A stretch of 9,257 nucleotides of DNA. Source: Prevotellaceae bacterium (lineage in GTDB: Bacteria; Bacteroidota; Bacteroidia; Bacteroidales; UBA932). The notes under the pieces were generated by a model that saw only the letters and a list, made by a program, of their open reading frames with translations, had not been told where the DNA came from and did not search any database. Shown here piece after piece: positions 6,724 through 9,257 of this stretch. The translations under genes and the position numbers were made by a program. The stretch covers positions 1-9,257 of the forward strand of contig JAITKG010000010.1 in assembly GCA_031278495.1 (NCBI GenBank). The letters run 5' to 3'. How positions within the stretch are numbered: position 1 is the first letter of the stretch; every line of letters starts with the position of its first letter.

Positions 6724-8271
6724 ATGAAGAACTGTTTATTTATACCGGCTGTTTGCCTCTTGTCCGTGTCCCTTTATGGACAAGAGGCGGCGCAGCCTGT
6801 AACCGGCTACAGCGGCATGGAGTTGAACTATGCCCAATCGCTGTGGTTCCACACTTCCAATGCGGCCGGAATAGCGGTAACGCCCTTGCGCAACTACAAT
6901 ATCCTCTCTGCGCAATATGCAACCGTTGCAGGCGGTTATAAGCTGCAACAGGAGGGGGACAGGAACCGCAACATGAACTTTAATACCAATGGCGCCTTGC
7001 TATTGGGGAAATTCTTCTTATGGGGCGATTTCACTTTTTCCGACAGCCATGTAACCGGCGCCACCTACAACACCAACCGCTATGAGCCAACGTCAGGTAT
7101 GCCCTACTATGTGGCAGACCCCAACAAAAGCGACTGGAAAAAACAATATTACGACATGACGCTAAAAGCCGCCCTGCCGATATGGAAAGAACGCCTTGTA
7201 CTGGGCGCCAAAGTGCACTATACCACTAAAAGGGCAGCCAAGCAGTTAGACCCGCGCGCCACAGTGCATGGATACGGGATTTTAATCAAGCCGTCGGTGG
7301 TAGCGAAAATTACCCATCGCCACCATGCCGGCGCCAGCTTATGGTACCAAAATACTTTCGACCGGAACACTTTTATCAACAGCCTCACCTATCACAGCGA
7401 AAAGATATATATCATGAAAGGACTGGGCAATTACTCGCCCGGCGTGGTGGGCGGTTCAGGCGGAATAGGTGTTTTCTATTATCCCGGAAACCAGTATGGC
7501 GGCGGTTTGCAATATGGCGTTACCGGCAACAACAAAGCCCTGTTGCTGGATATTACCTGTGCAACGGAAAAAATAGAAGTATTTGAAACGCCTGCAAAAC
7601 CACAACGGAGAGGCACTGCCAACAATACAACCATAGCCGCCAACCTTCAACTAATCCGGAACGGAAACCATACGCACAAAATTACGGCAAACGCCGGACA
7701 ATCGGCTACCGACGGCGTCGAATATGTGCAGGAATATGACAGCCGGTACGAAGTAAACCAATGGATAACCATAGCAGAATACGTGAAAAGTACTTACAAG
7801 CGGCTATGGGCGTCGTTGCAATATGACCTGTTTATGGGTAACCGTTATGACTACGCATGGAAAGCCGGCATAAAAACCCTGTATAGCAACCGGCAGGATG
7901 AGTACTTGGCGCCCCGCTCCGTGTTCAATGCCCAAAACAGCTATACCGAACTGTCGGCGGCAAAAAACTTGGCGATTGGCGCCTCGGCAAAAATCCTTTT
8001 CGGGCTACAGCTCGGCTACAACCTGAATCTGGGCGGTGAATACGCCTATAGTGGCGCAGAAGCAACGTCTGTCCTTGTTACGGATTTTTATCCCAAAGAC
8101 CTGTCTTACCTCACGAGCCATTATGGAAAAATAGGCGGGAGCGTCAACGCCTCATTCCTCACTAAATCCCAATCGTCCATTAACCTCCATTTAGCCGGGC
8201 AATGGCTCAAACCTGCCGGAAGCCCCTCCGACCGCTTCTACCTGACTGCTGAAGTAGCGTATATTTTTTAA
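6724..8271 (+). CDS. Outer-membrane beta-barrel protein (DUF6850-like)
   Basis: This 515-residue protein has a signal peptide (residues 1 to about 20, ending SLYGQ). The remainder alternates polar and aromatic residues in strand-like segments (LLLGKFFLWGDFTFSD, MTLKAALPIW, LVLGAKVHYTT) and ends in a terminal aromatic strand, FYLTAEVAYIF, the usual beta-signal recognised by the BAM complex. It resembles proteins annotated as DUF6850 family outer-membrane beta-barrel from memory. There is no plug domain, so it is not a second TonB-dependent receptor. It begins 6 bp after the lipoprotein stop and is the last gene of the operon. Its role is unknown; it may be an accessory outer-membrane partner of the receptor and lipoprotein. 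Confidence 0.75.
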   Translation: MKNCLFIPAVCLLSVSLYGQEAAQPVTGYSGMELNYAQSLWFHTSNAAGIAVTPLRNYNILSAQYATVAGGYKLQQEGDRNRNMNFNTNGALLLGKFFLWGDFTFSDSHVTGATYNTNRYEPTSGMPYYVADPNKSDWKKQYYDMTLKAALPIWKERLVLGAKVHYTTKRAAKQLDPRATVHGYGILIKPSVVAKITHRHHAGASLWYQNTFDRNTFINSLTYHSEKIYIMKGLGNYSPGVVGGSGGIGVFYYPGNQYGGGLQYGVTGNNKALLLDITCATEKIEVFETPAKPQRRGTANNTTIAANLQLIRNGNHTHKITANAGQSATDGVEYVQEYDSRYEVNQWITIAEYVKSTYKRLWASLQYDLFMGNRYDYAWKAGIKTLYSNRQDEYLAPRSVFNAQNSYTELSAAKNLAIGASAKILFGLQLGYNLNLGGEYAYSGAEATSVLVTDFYPKDLSYLTSHYGKIGGSVNASFLTKSQSSINLHLAGQWLKPAGSPSDRFYLTAEVAYIF

Positions 8272-8375
8272 GCGCTCTGTGCGCATCTAAACGTAAACCT
8301 TACCGCCGGCCTGTACGGCAAGGTCAGCGAGCGGCGCAAGGTGAATAATATGTCAGGAATACGCAACATCCGTAA
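8272..8375. other. Junction between operon end and transposase remnant; imperfect hairpin
   Basis: No intact gene lies here. ACCTT-A-CCG (8297-8305) pairs with CGG-C-AAGGT (8316-8324) across a 10-base loop with one mismatch. No T-tract follows, so I do not call it a terminator, though no better operon terminator is visible. In the frame of the upstream barrel gene, after its stop, the sequence stays open to a TGA at 8416-8418. The end of that stretch (NIRKKTITSVYACLR) reads like the transposase segment before IVDKGF, so part of the interval is probably frameshifted transposase. Confidence 0.4.
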
Positions 8376-9132
8376 AAAAACAATAACTTCCGTCTATGCC
8401 TGCTTGAGAGCGGGGTGAAGGATGCCATTGTCATCGTAGACAAGGGCTTCGCTTCGGAAAAGAATATAAAAGCGCTTGAAAGTGAAGCACCCAGGTTTAT
8501 TATCCCCTTACCCCGGAACAGCTCATACATCCACTACGGAAAAATTAAGACAGGTGATAAAAACCTCTTTGAAGGGTATTTCCGTTATCAGGGACGGTAT
8601 ATATGGTTTTATTCCGGTCAGGTGGATGAAAAGAAGCGTGTATTCCTGTTTTTGGATGAAGAACTTCGCAATCGCGAAGAAAAAGATTACTTGAACCGGA
8701 TAGAAAGTAAAGCGCAAGATTACGCCATTGAAAAATTTCACGGGAAAAGACATGCATTTGGCACTGTCGCCATAATAGAAAATACGGGGAAAATGGCTGA
8801 AGATGTGTATTGCCGCTACAAATCTCGAGGCGAAGTAGAAGCTATGATTGACGCCTTGAAAAACATCCTTGACGCTGACAGGACATACATGCAGAACGAA
8901 CATGCTCTTGAAGGATGGATGTTTGTCAATCTTGTAGCCCTGAAGTGCTACTATACAACCCTTAACCTGCTCAAAAAGCATGTGCTGAACGGGAAGTTTT
9001 CACCGCAAGACCTGTTCCCGTTTCTTTCCGAACTGAAAAAAGTTAAAATCAACAATGAGTGGCATAATACCGAATCAACCAAAAAAAACCTCTGAACCGC
9101 TCAAGCTAATCGGCATCATACCTATTACGTAA
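8376..9132 (+). pseudogene. Decayed IS4-superfamily (IS1634-like) transposase, C-terminal half
   Basis: The longest open segment runs 8415-9095 from a GTG (226 residues), but its frame stays open upstream to 8376, where ESG precedes VKDAIVIVDKGF. IVDKGF carries the second catalytic Asp of a DDE transposase. YKSRGEVE plus K seven residues later fits the IS4 signature Y-(2)-R-(3)-E-(6)-K exactly and supplies the catalytic Glu; it is followed by ALEGWMFVNLVAL, typical of the family. The first catalytic Asp and the N-terminal half are absent. At the A8 tract 9081-9088 the frame shifts: the +1 frame continues KKTSEPLKLIGIIPIT to a TAA at 9130-9132, a family-like tail, whereas the native frame stops at 9095. 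No terminal inverted repeats or target duplication were found. It cannot encode an active enzyme. Confidence 0.8.
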
Positions 9133-9180
9133 AAATCAGAAAGGTTAGGGGGGGGTTAAATTCGCCCATTCCCTTCCGCG
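9133..9180. other. Convergent intergenic gap with a G8 run
   Basis: This 48-bp gap lies between the extended transposase stop and the stop of the minus-strand gene. It contains a run of eight G (9148-9155). I see no convincing stem-loop terminator or insertion-sequence end in it. Confidence 0.4.
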
Positions 9181-9257
9181 CTACTGCTCCACGCTGAATG
9201 TTCGCGACAGGCTCAGGCCTTCGCTATCGACCAGCGTGATGGTGTGCCGCCCGGTGT
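9181..9257 (-). CDS. pbpC: C-terminal end of penicillin-binding protein 1C (partial, runs off right edge)
   Basis: On the minus strand, 24 codons lead to a TAG (complement of 9181-9183). The peptide contains GRHTITLVDSEG and ends LSRTFSVEQ. This matches the pattern of the C-terminal beta-rich domain of PBP1C, where a G-x-H-T-(I/L)-T-(V/L)-V-D strand precedes a final R-x-F-x-V strand. PBP1C is a bifunctional class A glycosyltransferase/transpeptidase of peptidoglycan synthesis. The segment is too short to be certain. It is convergent with the transposase remnant, and its GC content appears higher than that of the remnant. Confidence 0.55.
   Translation of the reverse strand, partial: TGRHTITLVDSEGLSLSRTFSVEQ

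Noticed and set aside
8297..8324. Intrinsic terminator of the operon
   Set aside because: The stem has a mismatch and a 10-base loop, and no T-tract follows.
9081..9090. Programmed frameshift at the A8 tract of the transposase
   Set aside because: The matching tail lies in the +1 frame, whereas slippery sequences of insertion elements usually work by -1. The gene also lacks its 5' half, so mutation is the simpler explanation.

Overview
The window looks like a Bacteroidetes chromosome, most likely order Bacteroidales. Three things point there. Promoters fit the Bacteroidetes sigma-factor consensus (TTG or TTTG, about 19-20 bp, TAnnTTTG). Genes start in A-rich leaders without Shine-Dalgarno sequences. 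The main genes are a TonB-dependent receptor with an N-terminal carboxypeptidase-regulatory-like domain and partner proteins of types typical of Bacteroidetes. I cannot name a genus from the sequence alone.

Layout. Positions 1-561 are non-coding but structured. A leftward promoter near the edge (39-69) serves a gene outside the window. It is followed by a tandem duplication of about 198 bp (140-337 and 338-about 532). The first 93 bp of each unit are identical, while the rest has diverged. The second unit carries an intact promoter (405-435) for the operon. The first unit carries the same promoter with one extra base inside the -7 element. Positions 562-8271 hold four rightward genes with gaps of 3, 33 and 6 bp, almost certainly one operon: (i) a secreted gingipain-like (clan CD, C25-type) cysteine peptidase homologue with C-terminal HEAT-like repeats; (ii) a 923-residue TonB-dependent outer-membrane receptor; (iii) a lipoprotein with an N-terminal beta-sandwich and a lamin-tail-like region, resembling proteins annotated DUF4876; (iv) a 515-residue outer-membrane beta-barrel protein resembling the DUF6850 family.

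Positions 8272-9132 contain a decayed IS4-superfamily (IS1634-like) transposase. It lacks its 5' half and has a frameshift at an A8 tract, which the extra C-terminal residues in the next frame reveal. Positions 9181-9257, on the minus strand, encode the last 24 residues of what looks like penicillin-binding protein 1C, convergent with the transposase remnant.

How the genes may work together (inference). The receptor and surface lipoprotein would form a TonB-powered capture and import complex. The second barrel may be a further outer-membrane component. The first gene's peptidase-like protein, which has a signal peptide and no obvious type IX secretion tail, would act in the periplasm or cell envelope on the imported ligand or on the partner proteins. 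There is no SusD-like protein and no glycoside hydrolase, so this is not a standard polysaccharide utilisation locus. The substrate cannot be read from the sequence. The operon and its duplicated promoter are the most interesting parts of the window.
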